A stretch of DNA of 64,000 bases from Olsenella sp. KH3B4 (GTDB lineage Bacteria > Actinomycetota > Coriobacteriia > Coriobacteriales > Atopobiaceae). The stretch covers positions 186,001 to 250,000 of the forward strand of contig FOHD01000002.1 of assembly GCA_900111695.1 (NCBI GenBank), given 5' to 3'. A program made the position numbers and the translations under genes. Every line of letters starts with the position of its first letter. Positions within the stretch are counted from its first letter, which is position 1. Under the pieces are notes generated by a model. That model was not told the DNA's origin and searched no databases. It saw only the letters and a program-made list of their open reading frames with translations. Positions 1-8,100 of the stretch are shown here, piece after piece.

Positions 1-363
1 ACCAACCCTTCCCGCAAGAGACTGAGTAATCTGTTTAAGCAGCATAAAGTTTTGCGAACCCGAGAGCACATACTGCCCCGGCGTGCCCACCTCGTCAGAA
101 ACCACCTGAATTACGTTGAATAGCTCCGGTGCAAGCTGGGCCTCGTCAATAATGAGCTTCTGTGGCCTGTGGCGGATAAATCCAACCGGGTCATCGAGCG
201 CCATTGCCAATACGCCGGGATCTTCGAGATTCTCATACTGGTACTCGGGAAACACGGCTTTGACTAGGGTCGATTTGCCACTCTGCCTCGGGCCCGTAAT
301 AGAGACCACAGGAAACCAGTCAGCGTTCTTTCTTGTCCACGACGCAATGTCTCGCTGTATCAC
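1..363 (-). CDS. DUF4143-family AAA ATPase, 5' part only
   Basis: Reading from a GTG at 363 with GGAG eight bases upstream, 121 codons run off the left edge without a stop. The protein starts VIQRDIASW and carries a Walker A motif (GPRQSGKST, about residues 24-32) and a Walker B (LIIDEAQ, about residues 74-80), the layout of P-loop ATPases with a C-terminal DUF4143 domain. That domain would lie outside the window. The role of the family is not established; many members sit alone, as here. The gene is preceded by four 22-23-bp repeats. Two more members of the family occur in this window (25993-27303 and 55975-57261). ATPase identity is clear; the C-terminal domain is inferred. Confidence 0.8.
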   Translation of the reverse strand, partial: MIQRDIASWTRKNADWFPVVSITGPRQSGKSTLVKAVFPEYQYENLEDPGVLAMALDDPVGFIRHRPQKLIIDEAQLAPELFNVIQVVSDEVGTPGQYVLSGSQNFMLLKQITQSLAGRVG

Positions 364-406
364 CGTAGTTCTCCAATCAAAACCCCACAATCGATAAGTG
401 AACAGT

Positions 407-488
407 ACCATAATCAGGAGTTGATAGAACCATAATCGGGAACCGATAGGCACCATAATCGGGAGTATGACGTACCATGATCAGGAGC
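407..488. repeat. Four 22-23-bp direct repeats upstream of the DUF4143 ATPase
   Basis: Units start at 407, 429, 452 and 474 and share ACCATAATCRGGA (the last copy has one change, ACCATGATCAGGA). Read on the minus strand, in the direction of the ATPase gene, each contains TCCYGATTATGGT. Spacing of 22, 23 and 22 bp puts the copies about two helical turns apart, on the same DNA face. They occupy the promoter region of the gene starting at 363, so they probably bind a regulator. The rest of 491-600 shows no recognisable gene. Confidence 0.75.
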
Positions 489-602
489 ATATTGACAAAC
501 GAGCAGCATATGGGGTGTATCCGCTTGATGGGCAAGAGACACACCGCACCCTCGACCCTCATCGTTCTCAACAGCTCCGGCGACAGCGCTTCTCGACGCA
601 AC

Positions 603-635
603 GCGCCCCTCGCGGCCAGGTGCCGAGAGGGGCGC
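603..635 (-). terminator. Hairpin after the alcohol dehydrogenase gene
   Basis: GCGCCCCTC (603-611) pairs with GAGGGGCGC (627-635), 27 bp past the stop of the minus-strand dehydrogenase gene. There is no clear T-run on the minus strand, so factor-independent termination is only likely. Confidence 0.45.
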
Positions 636-662
636 TTGCCTACGGTGCTTGTCACGCTGGCG

Positions 663-1823
663 CTACAGAGCCGCGCGGTAAATCTCCACGATATCGTCGG
701 CCGTAAGGGGCACGAAGCTGCCCTTGCTGCCAGTAGCGGCTTTCTCGGCCATCACACGGAAGTTCTTCTCATCATCGATGCCAACCGCACGCAGGTTGGC
801 GGGCATGCCCATGGTGACAAAGAAGAACTCGCGCGTCTTGGCGATGGCGTCGCGTGCCACGGACATGTCATCGGTGCCCTGGAGACCCCAAACGTTGCGG
901 CCGTACGTCGCGAACATGGGCGCCGTCTTGACGGAGAGCACGTGCTCCATCCAGGCCGGGGTAAGGATGGCCAGGCCCTCGCCGTGGGTGATGTCGTAGA
1001 AGGCAGAGAGCTCATGCTCCATGGGGTGCACGCACCAGGCATTGGCGGCACCGGCCTCTACCAGGCCGTTAATGGCATGTGAGGCAGCCCACATGAGGTT
1101 TGCGCAAGCCTCGTAGTTGTCCGGCTCCTCGAGCGCGACGGGGCCGTAGTGAATCATCGTGCGAAGAAGTCCCTCGGCCATACGCTGCTGTACATAGGCG
1201 CCCGGCTCCATGGTGAAGTAGTTCTCGAAGGTGTGGCTCATCATGTCCGCCGTACCCGCTGCCGTCTGGCGGCGCGAGACGGTGAAGGTGTAGGTGGGGT
1301 CGAGAACGGACATCGTGGGCTTCATGCACTCGGCGGCGGTGCCCCACTTCTCGTTCTTGGTCATGTCCGAAATCACCGCAAAGGGGTCCATCTCGGAGCC
1401 AGTCGCGGAGAGCGTGAGGACCGAGAAGATGGGGAGCGCATCTGTGATCTTCTCGGGATGAATGACCAGGTCCCAGGGGTCGCCATCATAGCGGGCGCCA
1501 GCAGCGACCACCTTGGCGCAGTCAATCGTGGAGCCGCCGCCGATGGCGAGGACCATGTCAACGCCCGACGCCTTGCACGTCTCGACGCCGCGGCGGACGG
1601 TCTGGATGCGCGGGTTGGGCTCGACTCCGGAGAGCTCCTCAACCTCCACGCCAGCCTGGCCGAGAATGCGCAGCGCCTCATCGTAGATACCGTTGCGCTT
1701 GATCGAGCCGCCACCATAGCAGAGCAGGACTTTCTTACCGTACTGGGCAAGCTCGGCAAGATGCGAGATCTGGCCCTTTCCAAAATGGATGGTGGTGGGA
1801 ACATGGAACGTGAAGTTGTACAT
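663..1823 (-). CDS. Iron-containing alcohol dehydrogenase (YqhD/BdhA type)
   Basis: A 386-residue cytosolic NAD(P)H-dependent dehydrogenase of the iron-containing (group III) family, probably reducing aldehydes to alcohols during fermentation. The nucleotide-binding GGGS and AIGGGSTIDCAK segments lie near residues 37-40 and 93-104. The four metal ligands fall at D193, H197, H266 and H280, the spacing known in E. coli YqhD (194, 198, 267, 281). The start is the ATG at 1823, preceded by GAGAAGGG; an in-frame ATG 19 codons upstream has no good ribosome site and adds an unrelated leader. The gene stands alone. The substrate cannot be told from sequence. Confidence 0.93.
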   Translation of the reverse strand: MYNFTFHVPTTIHFGKGQISHLAELAQYGKKVLLCYGGGSIKRNGIYDEALRILGQAGVEVEELSGVEPNPRIQTVRRGVETCKASGVDMVLAIGGGSTIDCAKVVAAGARYDGDPWDLVIHPEKITDALPIFSVLTLSATGSEMDPFAVISDMTKNEKWGTAAECMKPTMSVLDPTYTFTVSRRQTAAGTADMMSHTFENYFTMEPGAYVQQRMAEGLLRTMIHYGPVALEEPDNYEACANLMWAASHAINGLVEAGAANAWCVHPMEHELSAFYDITHGEGLAILTPAWMEHVLSVKTAPMFATYGRNVWGLQGTDDMSVARDAIAKTREFFFVTMGMPANLRAVGIDDEKNFRVMAEKAATGSKGSFVPLTADDIVEIYRAAL

Positions 1824-1986
1824 GCTGATTCCCTTCTCGTGCAAACAGGCACCCGACTGCCGGTGCTGCGTTGGTCTCATGGTAGCGCGCGGAATGGCCG
1901 CCGCAGCTCTCGCCTCTCGTCGGCGGCCCGCACCCGGTCCTTCTCGCTTCTCGCCGCCGGTTCTACCCGGTCCCCTTCAACCGCCG

Positions 1987-2065
1987 AATTATTGCGCGAA
2001 ATTGCTTGATATACAGTTCTTACCTGGTGAAACTTCATCTAACCTAGGAATAACGCGCAATAATT
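1987..2065. promoter_or_regulatory. 12-bp inverted repeat AATTATTGCGCG upstream of orphan gene
   Basis: AATTATTGCGCG at 1987-1998 recurs inverted at 2054-2065, 26 bp before the start codon at 2091. A third copy lies just past the gene at 3405-3416. The pair sits where the promoter should be and looks like an operator. The remaining 1824-1986 stretch shows no gene. Confidence 0.55.
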
Positions 2066-2090
2066 TCTGCCAAACAGGCTGGAGATACCC

Positions 2091-3308
2091 ATGAACCTTA
2101 CGCTTGATCGCCTCAGCGCACTTGCGACCATCAGGTCCATCCGTTGCGGCATGGCTCCCGGCATACAGGGAGGCATTACATCGCTGAGAAGAACCGGCAT
2201 CGCCGCCCCGGAACTCCCAGAGGGCAGGCGGCGGTGGAGCGCAAGCTGCATTGACCTCTCCAACCTAGGATTAGCGCGTGGCGCGCTGGGAAACCGTCCC
2301 ATTGAGGTCGCCGTATCAAGCGAACGCGCCCGCATCCGCTCCAAGGCCTTCTCGTCAATCATTCACACCGCCTCGCTCCCCAAGAACGCGTACATGGACG
2401 CAGGAAACGGCCTTCGCGTTGCCTCGCCCGAGCTCGTCTTTGTGGAGATGGGCACCGTTATGCAGCCAGAAGTCCAGGCACTTCTCGGCTACGAACTAAC
2501 CGGAAGCTTCTCAAGAAGCCCCTCAGACCCTCGCGGGGGCGCCATTGCCTACGGCATTCCCCCTGCAACAAGCGTCGAGAAGATCGAGCGGTTCCTCTCT
2601 CAGTGCGGGGGTAATGCAGGCGTTGCCCAATCCAGGAGAGTCATTGGATACGTAGCAAACAACGCCTGGTCCCCTGCGGAGGCGGTTATCGCGGCCCTTA
2701 TGGCCCTGCCGCTTGAGTACCTAGGATACGGCATGGGACGACTCGTGCTCAACGACCGCCAGACCGCAGTGGACGAACTGACTCGCTCCGGGGCCAGTAC
2801 GTCGCGCGTGCCGGACATCCTCGTCCCTGGGACCTGCGTCGGAATCAATTACGACAGCTTCTACCACCTTGACCTAGACAGCGTCATCGAGGCGGCGCAG
2901 GCGTGCGCATTGGCACCAAATGACAAGGCAGCGGCAGACATCCTTGAAAGCACGCGCCGAGCAGTGCGCGAGAAGGTCCTTGATGACCTGCATCGGAACA
3001 GGGAATTGGCTGCTCAGGGGCTTGTGGTTCTTCCGGCTACGAGCGAGGACCTCTACCGGAAGGGCGGGCTCGACGCCCTGATGCTCGAGGTGCTCCGAAC
3101 AATTGAGCTTCTCTCCGGCAAAGACATGACCGAAAGCCGGCGCGCTCTTGCGTCGCGAGCCGTATGCGAGCGAAGGCAAACGCTCGTCTGGTCGCTTCTC
3201 CCCTGGGAACAGGGGCGCAGCTATGCGCGCAAGCAGGTCGAGCGCGATCAGCGTGGAATCCAGCGACTCAAGGACCCCCAGATTGTGGAGGTAGACATGG
3301 TCCTATAG
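2091..3308 (+). CDS. Uncharacterised AbiEi/DUF559-like protein
   Basis: A 405-residue protein of no firmly known function. The arrangement VASPELVFVEMG (about 110-121), a YELTG element, NAWSPAEA...LP...GYG (about 185-215), then DILVPGTCVGINYDSFYHLD (about 240-262) resembles large AbiEi-like or DUF559-like proteins of actinobacteria. Their C-terminal half looks like a PD-(D/E)XK nuclease fold. The expected acidic residue before YD is replaced by N (GINYD), so activity is doubtful. The ATG at 2091 follows a GGAG at moderate distance. The gene is monocistronic and enclosed by copies of AATTATTGCGCG. No toxin partner of AbiEii type is adjacent. Family assignment is a resemblance, not a proven homology. 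Confidence 0.6.
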   Translation: MNLTLDRLSALATIRSIRCGMAPGIQGGITSLRRTGIAAPELPEGRRRWSASCIDLSNLGLARGALGNRPIEVAVSSERARIRSKAFSSIIHTASLPKNAYMDAGNGLRVASPELVFVEMGTVMQPEVQALLGYELTGSFSRSPSDPRGGAIAYGIPPATSVEKIERFLSQCGGNAGVAQSRRVIGYVANNAWSPAEAVIAALMALPLEYLGYGMGRLVLNDRQTAVDELTRSGASTSRVPDILVPGTCVGINYDSFYHLDLDSVIEAAQACALAPNDKAAADILESTRRAVREKVLDDLHRNRELAAQGLVVLPATSEDLYRKGGLDALMLEVLRTIELLSGKDMTESRRALASRAVCERRQTLVWSLLPWEQGRSYARKQVERDQRGIQRLKDPQIVEVDMVL

Positions 3309-3401
3309 GGGCCGAGAAGGGCGCTGCCGGCAGGGTGGGCCCGGCTGCCCGGTGGGCGCGGCTGGCCAGGGCCTTGGAGGCCAGGCGCGATGCTATTTCT
3401 T

Positions 3402-3486
3402 CTCAATTATTGCGCGATTTTCCGTGATTCGTTTCTCTCAACTGGGTGAATGTAATTCTTGCAAGAATTTTCGTTCAATAATTGAG
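3402..3486. repeat. Inverted repeat and palindrome downstream of the orphan gene
   Basis: CTCAATTATTG (3402-3412) is repeated inverted at 3476-3486 (CAATAATTGAG). Between them lie the third AATTATTGCGCG copy (3405-3416) and a perfect 16-bp palindrome, AATTCTTGCAAGAATT (3454-3469). The 3309-3661 gap holds nothing else apart from GC-rich short hairpins at 3320-3390. Confidence 0.6.
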
Positions 3487-3661
3487 TCCCTCATGGGGCT
3501 TTGGATTGACGTGGCCGCATTGCACTGCAGCCTTTTCCGGCACGCCCCGGCAGCGCGAACTACGCTCGCGGGGTCATTCGGGCAAGCGGGTATGAACTGC
3601 GCATTCCTTGCGTAGACTGTTCTCGTCTAGATAGATCGGGACCCAGCCAGCGGGAGGTAGC

Positions 3662-4276
3662 ATGAGCGAGATTGGCTTCCACATCAAGGAGGCGGGCGAA
3701 CTCTCCGACGACGAGTTCAACGCCCTGCGCCGTCACTACCTTGTCTACGCGTGGGCCGAGAGGGACGAGCACCGCAACCTGCATAGGGACCTCGACGCCA
3801 TATATACCGAGATAGATGGGCTTGTCGCCAGAGGCGGGCTGCTCCCAATCGTGAACTCGCTCAATACGTGCGGACGCATCGTGGTCTTCTCGACGGAGTC
3901 ATCGACGCTGGCTCTGCGCGAGTTTCAGCAAGCCATGCTTGTGGAGGACAAGACCGTCCACCTGGTTCCCGAAGATTCGCCCAGCACTGCGCTGCTCGAC
4001 GCCCTCACCCCCAACGACCTGCTCATTGTTGTGACCACTTCGAACGGCTTCGCCCGCAGGCAGCGCTCGGTCATTGAACGGTGCCACGCCTACAAGGTCA
4101 TCGTGACGGCCAGCGAGGATGCGGCGCTGCACGCCATCTTCGATGACGTGCTGGCATTTGGTAGGGACGCAAGTGAGGGCTCGTCGCTCCACCGAATCTA
4201 TGCCACCTTTGGGGTCACGTACTTCTTCGACCGGCTGTTCGCCCAGTACGCACGCGCGTTTGACCCGCTGCTGTAG
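3662..4276 (+). CDS. SIS-domain protein, RpiR-like but lacking a clear HTH
   Basis: A 204-residue protein whose centre and C-terminus (about 55-150) resemble the sugar-isomerase (SIS) domain of RpiR/MurR regulators: a conserved strand GRIVVFSTESSTLALREFQ, then LTPNDLLIVVTTSNGF. RpiR proteins normally carry about 75 residues of helix-turn-helix ahead of it; here only about 50 residues precede and no helix-turn-helix is evident. It may sense a sugar phosphate without binding DNA itself, or be a shortened regulator. The start at 3662 has GGGAGGTAG in good position. Its last 225 bases plus nine beyond the stop are duplicated at 12789-13022. Confidence 0.65.
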   Translation: MSEIGFHIKEAGELSDDEFNALRRHYLVYAWAERDEHRNLHRDLDAIYTEIDGLVARGGLLPIVNSLNTCGRIVVFSTESSTLALREFQQAMLVEDKTVHLVPEDSPSTALLDALTPNDLLIVVTTSNGFARRQRSVIERCHAYKVIVTASEDAALHAIFDDVLAFGRDASEGSSLHRIYATFGVTYFFDRLFAQYARAFDPLL

Positions 4277-4285
4277 GGATACAGC
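4052..4285 (+). repeat. Left copy of 234-bp direct repeat bounding the 4.3-12.8 kb island
   Basis: Aligns without gaps to 12789-13022 (constant offset 8737) with about ten mismatches by eye, roughly 96% identity. It covers the 3' end of the SIS gene and nine bases past its stop. Between the copies lies an 8.5-kb, visibly AT-richer block transcribed entirely from the minus strand. Confidence 0.9.
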
Positions 4286-4356
4286 GCTGTTGCGTGAAGT
4301 TGAAAAGGCCGCGCAAGCTCCAAGTGCTACGTGGCAATTGCCCCTAGAAATAGGGT

Positions 4357-4381
4357 GGCCCCCATCGTAGCGATGGGGGCC
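4357..4381. terminator. Bidirectional hairpin between SIS gene and esterase
   Basis: GGCCCCCATCG (4357-4367) and CGATGGGGGCC (4371-4381) form an 11-bp stem with a 3-nt loop between convergent genes ending at 4276 (+) and 4437 (-). Confidence 0.6.
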
Positions 4382-4436
4382 GGGGGGGAAGGGACATGCT
4401 ACTGGAAAAGGGGAAAGCAAATACGCTCACATCAAA

Positions 4437-5513
4437 TCACTGGAAAAAAGCCAGCAAGGAGTTGTACAGATCAAGAATCCAGCAATTATATGAATGTGTT
4501 CCACCGTCAAAGCACACCCATGCGTAGTTATCACCGTCTCTGAAACGATCAGGCATTTGCTCCAGGGCTTTCCCAACAAACTCCTGATGATTGTCGAGAG
4601 AGAAATCCGCAGTCCCGTTGCCGTTGTACCAGAACTTTACGGGATAGTCGGCATACTCCCCGTCCAGTGTTGACTTGAAAGTGTCGAAATCTGCCCAAGC
4701 GCCAGAGTAGGAACCGATCCAGGAGAAATAGTCAAGGCAGTGCATCATAGCGGAATTGATTGAGGTCATCGAACCCCTAGAAAGACCGGAGAACGCACGA
4801 TGATTGCGTGAAGCTCTCAAGCTGTCCTCGGATACGTCGCCACCAGCGTAGGTCGAATACTTTGCCTCAACCAAGGGGATAATGTCATTTCTCAGTTCCT
4901 GCCAGAAATACATGGGCCATTCGTCGGCATAAGGGTCATCTCCACCCTCGAGAGCAGTATTGATGGTATAGCCATCAGGAATTGAGTAATAACAGGGAGT
5001 GACAATGATCGTATCCGGGCATAGTGCCTTGTCGTGCATCATATCCAAGAGATTGCACGTACTCGCGCCTTTGTTGAGGCCGTCGCTAGTAAGCCAATAC
5101 CCTTCGTTATCGCCAGTGCCATGCAGGAGATACATAATGTCATACTGCTTGGAGGAATCGTACCCGTTGGGAAGGTAAACGTAGAGCGTTTTATTAACCG
5201 AGGTCCCGGTTATGCCGTCCACTGCCTCAATCGTATACGAAGGGCAGGTATACGTCATGCTCTCAACGCTACCGGGCGTTGCGCTTGCATCCGCATAGAG
5301 CTTCTCGGACTTCTTTAATTTAGTGACAAAGTCGTACTTGTAATCAGTTTGTTCGCCACTTGAACCCTCACTTTTCCCAGCAGATTCATCCGCTGTAGTA
5401 GACGAAGAATCCGTCTGGGGTTGCTGGCTACTTCCACATCCAGCAAGTAATGCTGCCGTTGACGTAGCGCCAAGACCCGCAAGGAACGTACGACGAGAGA
5501 ACACATTGCTCAT
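4437..5513 (-). CDS. Tat-exported lipoprotein esterase (PF00756-like, CE1 type), copy 1
   Basis: A 358-residue alpha/beta hydrolase of the putative-esterase family, which includes feruloyl and acetyl-xylan esterases. The N-terminus has a twin-arginine signal (SRRTFLAG) followed by a lipobox, LLAGC, so it is exported folded and lipid-anchored. A low-complexity Ser/Thr linker follows to about residue 60. The nucleophile elbow is GLSRGS, the oxyanion region is LLHGTGDNEGYW, and the likely catalytic His lies in GGTHSYNCW near the C-terminus. The ATG at 5513 has AGGTGA eight bases upstream. It lies 12 bp after, and is clearly a tandem paralogue of, the next gene (shared FWYNGNG and GGTHS..CWIL.LYN). 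Natural substrate unknown; plant hydroxycinnamate esters are plausible. Confidence 0.85.
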   Translation of the reverse strand: MSNVFSRRTFLAGLGATSTAALLAGCGSSQQPQTDSSSTTADESAGKSEGSSGEQTDYKYDFVTKLKKSEKLYADASATPGSVESMTYTCPSYTIEAVDGITGTSVNKTLYVYLPNGYDSSKQYDIMYLLHGTGDNEGYWLTSDGLNKGASTCNLLDMMHDKALCPDTIIVTPCYYSIPDGYTINTALEGGDDPYADEWPMYFWQELRNDIIPLVEAKYSTYAGGDVSEDSLRASRNHRAFSGLSRGSMTSINSAMMHCLDYFSWIGSYSGAWADFDTFKSTLDGEYADYPVKFWYNGNGTADFSLDNHQEFVGKALEQMPDRFRDGDNYAWVCFDGGTHSYNCWILDLYNSLLAFFQ

Positions 5514-5525
5514 CAAAACAATCAC

Positions 5526-6647
5526 CTATTTCTTGAAGAACACAAGCATGCAGTTGTACAGATGGAGAATCCAACAGTTGAAGGAGTGCGTTCCGCCCTT
5601 GAACTCCACCCATGCGTAGTTCTCGGCGTCTTTTACCTTGTCGCCCAGCTTAGGAAGAGTAGCGTCAAGGAGTCCTTTGTGCTCGTCGTGAGCAATGTCA
5701 GCAGAGCCATTGCCGTTGTACCAGAACTTCAAATCATAGGGCGAGAAAGTCTGCAGAATCGCTCCGGCAAGCTCATCCGAATCGGCTAGGCCTCCCGAAA
5801 AATTGCCAAAGTAACCTATGCAGTCAAGGTTATGCATGATTCCGGCATGAAACGTCGTGCAAGAACCCATCGAAAAGCCTGCAAACCCACGGTGATCCCT
5901 AGTCGCCACGAGGTTCTCATCGCTTACATCCCCACCGGCAAATGTTGAGTACCTGGACTCAATCGTGGGAATGACCTCATTTCTCAGCTCATCAGCAAAA
6001 GCGACCTGAAAAGCAATCTCTGGATCGCCCTCCTTAGGCTCCGAATCTCCCGAGGGCTTCCCACCGTCCTTGTCATATCCCAAATAATCAGCGACGACGT
6101 CCTCGTAGCCTTCGGGAGTAGCATTGAACGTAGGAGACACCACAATGGTGTCGGCACACTTGCCTTCCTTCACGAGGTTATCAAGCAGGTTGCAGGTTGA
6201 CTGGCCTGGCTTGCCATCCTGGGACGTGAGCCAATATATCTCGGACTCCCCACCCCCATGCATGAGGTAAAGCACGTTGTATTGCTTTGAGGGGTCATAT
6301 CCATATGGAAGGTAGGCAAACATGCGCTTTTGCATGGGGATATTCGACTCGCCAGTAATCTTCTCGACGGCATAGGCGTGAGTGTCGTAGTAAATCTCCT
6401 CGACCGTACCCTTTTGGTCGCACTCCGTATAGAGCTTCTCGCCATTTTTAAGCTTCATGACAAAGTCATTGCCATCGAAGCTGTAGCTCGTCTTCTCGGT
6501 GGAAGCCTCCGCGCCTGCCGAAGAGGCTTCCGGCATCTTGCTCTGGGCTTGTCCTCCGCCACACCCAGAGAGTGTCGCCCCGATTCCCGCAATTGCCGCA
6601 GCCCCACTTAATTTGAGAAAGCCCCTCCTGCTCACGCCATCAAACAT
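5526..6647 (-). CDS. Tat-exported lipoprotein esterase (PF00756-like), copy 2
   Basis: A 373-residue paralogue of the following esterase and first gene of that two-gene operon. The signal SRRGFLKLSG with lipobox LSGC marks a Tat-dependent lipoprotein. Motifs are LMHGGGESEIYW (oxyanion), GFSMGS (nucleophile Ser) and GGTHSFNCW (His). It has an insertion of about 30 charged residues (KDGGKPSGDSEPKEGD) not found in its twin. The start at 6647 has GGAGAGGG just upstream; the long N-terminal extension in the same frame overlaps the kinase gene and has no signal peptide. Together with the GH3 enzyme nearby it suggests surface processing of plant glycosides or esters. Confidence 0.85.
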   Translation of the reverse strand: MFDGVSRRGFLKLSGAAAIAGIGATLSGCGGGQAQSKMPEASSAGAEASTEKTSYSFDGNDFVMKLKNGEKLYTECDQKGTVEEIYYDTHAYAVEKITGESNIPMQKRMFAYLPYGYDPSKQYNVLYLMHGGGESEIYWLTSQDGKPGQSTCNLLDNLVKEGKCADTIVVSPTFNATPEGYEDVVADYLGYDKDGGKPSGDSEPKEGDPEIAFQVAFADELRNEVIPTIESRYSTFAGGDVSDENLVATRDHRGFAGFSMGSCTTFHAGIMHNLDCIGYFGNFSGGLADSDELAGAILQTFSPYDLKFWYNGNGSADIAHDEHKGLLDATLPKLGDKVKDAENYAWVEFKGGTHSFNCWILHLYNCMLVFFKK

Positions 6648-6687
6648 GCCCTCTCTCCAATCTATGAAAACCGTTTCCCAGCCAATA

Positions 6688-6741
6688 ACACGACTGTATT
6701 TCCGAGAGGGGAAGGACGACAATCCACATGGCACGAACTGT
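6688..6741 (-). promoter_or_regulatory. Candidate LytTR operator upstream of the esterase operon
   Basis: On the minus strand ACAGTTCGTGCCATGTGG starts at 6741 and AGTCGTGT at 6695. The same two elements, in the same order and strand, lie upstream of the GH3 gene (12733 and 12646). LytTR regulators bind short repeated ACAGTT-like elements, and a LytTR regulator is encoded between the two targets. Confidence 0.35.
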
Positions 6742-6747
6742 CGTGTT

Positions 6748-8091
6748 TCATGCACGCGATGATGGGGCGGACTGCACCGGAATAACCATTGATACCGTAA
6801 AGACACCGTCTTTTGCCAAGAAGCTCAGTGAGCCATCGTACTTCTGAACGATCTGAGTGATGGAGAGGGTACCGTACCCATGGTTCGACTTGTCAGCCTT
6901 AGTTGTCACAGGTAGGTCATTTGAAAAGCTCACTTGTCCATTGAAGCAATTCTCCACCTCGATATAAACCATGCAACCATGCCGGTTTACGCTCACTCGC
7001 ACATAGCGTCTTCCAAGGTCATCTACACCTAACGCGGCTTCAATAGCGTTATCGAGGAGGTTGCCAAAGAGGACATATAGGTCGGAAACGTCCATGAACG
7101 AGAGACAGGATCCATCGGCAATGCAAGCAAGTTGGATGCAGTTGTGCTGACAATAGAGACTCTTTGAGGTCAGGACAACATCCAATGGTTCGGAGCCAGT
7201 GTTAATCGACGAATCATAGATTGCAACGCTGTCAGCGATATCCGACAAGTCAACCGCTCCGTCATTTCTTGACTGAACCTGGAGCAACCGGTGTTTGAGA
7301 TCATGGCACTTGCAGTTGATAGCCTCGATGGTTGTCCGTTCGAGCTCGTACTGTTGACAAGCCTGGTCCCAGAGCGTCCGAACCACCTCAAGCTCACGCT
7401 CGGTTTGACTCTCGGAAAACATTCCAAAAAGAAGAAGGAGCAGCAGAATGTCGGACAAGATAATGAGCGCACAGTACACCATATCTCCGATAATCCCCTC
7501 GGAATGTACAAGGACCCCCCAGACGATGTCTGCCCAGACGTTAATCGCTAGAGAACATATGATTAGAAAGCGTATTGATGACCGTTTCACGATTTCTGTC
7601 CCATTCACCTGGAAATGATGGGCAAATGTCCGATAGCAAATTGCATAGACAAGCAGAAATGAACCCAAGAGGTTTAGCATCGCAAACCCAACGGGAAAGT
7701 GATTCTCACTCATCCCTGCAGAAATTGCCACATTGAGCACCTCCGGGTTCAGGAGCGATACTCCGAGGTTGAGACATGATGCAAGGCTCTTTGTCGTAAA
7801 GCCAGCTATTCCGACAAACCATAACGTATGCGCAGGAGCCATGTAGCATACAAATAGCGGTAGCATCGCGACTATCGAGAGGATGGTATAGCCAATCAGT
7901 CCAGCAAGAAGGGTGTATGTGATGGGCGCACCTGTATCGATCTGCCGTAGCACTCTCTCGATGACAAAGGAGATCACTAGCACGACCACCATAGATCCAA
8001 CGAAACGCACTACATAATGCGATTTATGCTCGAGACCCCTGCAATACAACAGCGCACCGAGCATGATTGCGATGCCGGTGAATACCTGCAT
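6748..8091 (-). CDS. AgrC-like sensor histidine kinase (GHKL type)
   Basis: A 447-residue membrane sensor kinase. About six hydrophobic segments occupy residues 1-230, followed by a short coiled region, the phospho-acceptor segment NCKCHDLKHRL (about 268-278), the N box LFGNLLDNAIEAA (about 350-362) and a G-box, HGYGTLSI. This is the HPK10/AgrC arrangement that pairs with LytTR response regulators. It lies 9 bp after the regulator gene at 8101-8817, so the two form an operon. No AgrD-like peptide gene is visible, so the signal is unknown; the neighbouring esterase and glycosidase genes make a sugar or plant-derived ligand reasonable. Confidence 0.9.
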   Translation of the reverse strand: MQVFTGIAIMLGALLYCRGLEHKSHYVVRFVGSMVVVLVISFVIERVLRQIDTGAPITYTLLAGLIGYTILSIVAMLPLFVCYMAPAHTLWFVGIAGFTTKSLASCLNLGVSLLNPEVLNVAISAGMSENHFPVGFAMLNLLGSFLLVYAICYRTFAHHFQVNGTEIVKRSSIRFLIICSLAINVWADIVWGVLVHSEGIIGDMVYCALIILSDILLLLLLFGMFSESQTERELEVVRTLWDQACQQYELERTTIEAINCKCHDLKHRLLQVQSRNDGAVDLSDIADSVAIYDSSINTGSEPLDVVLTSKSLYCQHNCIQLACIADGSCLSFMDVSDLYVLFGNLLDNAIEAALGVDDLGRRYVRVSVNRHGCMVYIEVENCFNGQVSFSNDLPVTTKADKSNHGYGTLSITQIVQKYDGSLSFLAKDGVFTVSMVIPVQSAPSSRA

Positions 8092-8100
8092 TGCGTCCTC

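Noticed and set aside
377..655. Possible small protein on the minus strand
   Set aside because: It is only a translation through the 22-bp repeat array and an alcohol dehydrogenase terminator, with no ribosome site.
2091..3308. Complete AbiE toxin-antitoxin system
   Set aside because: Only an AbiEi-like protein is present; no AbiEii nucleotidyltransferase gene is adjacent.
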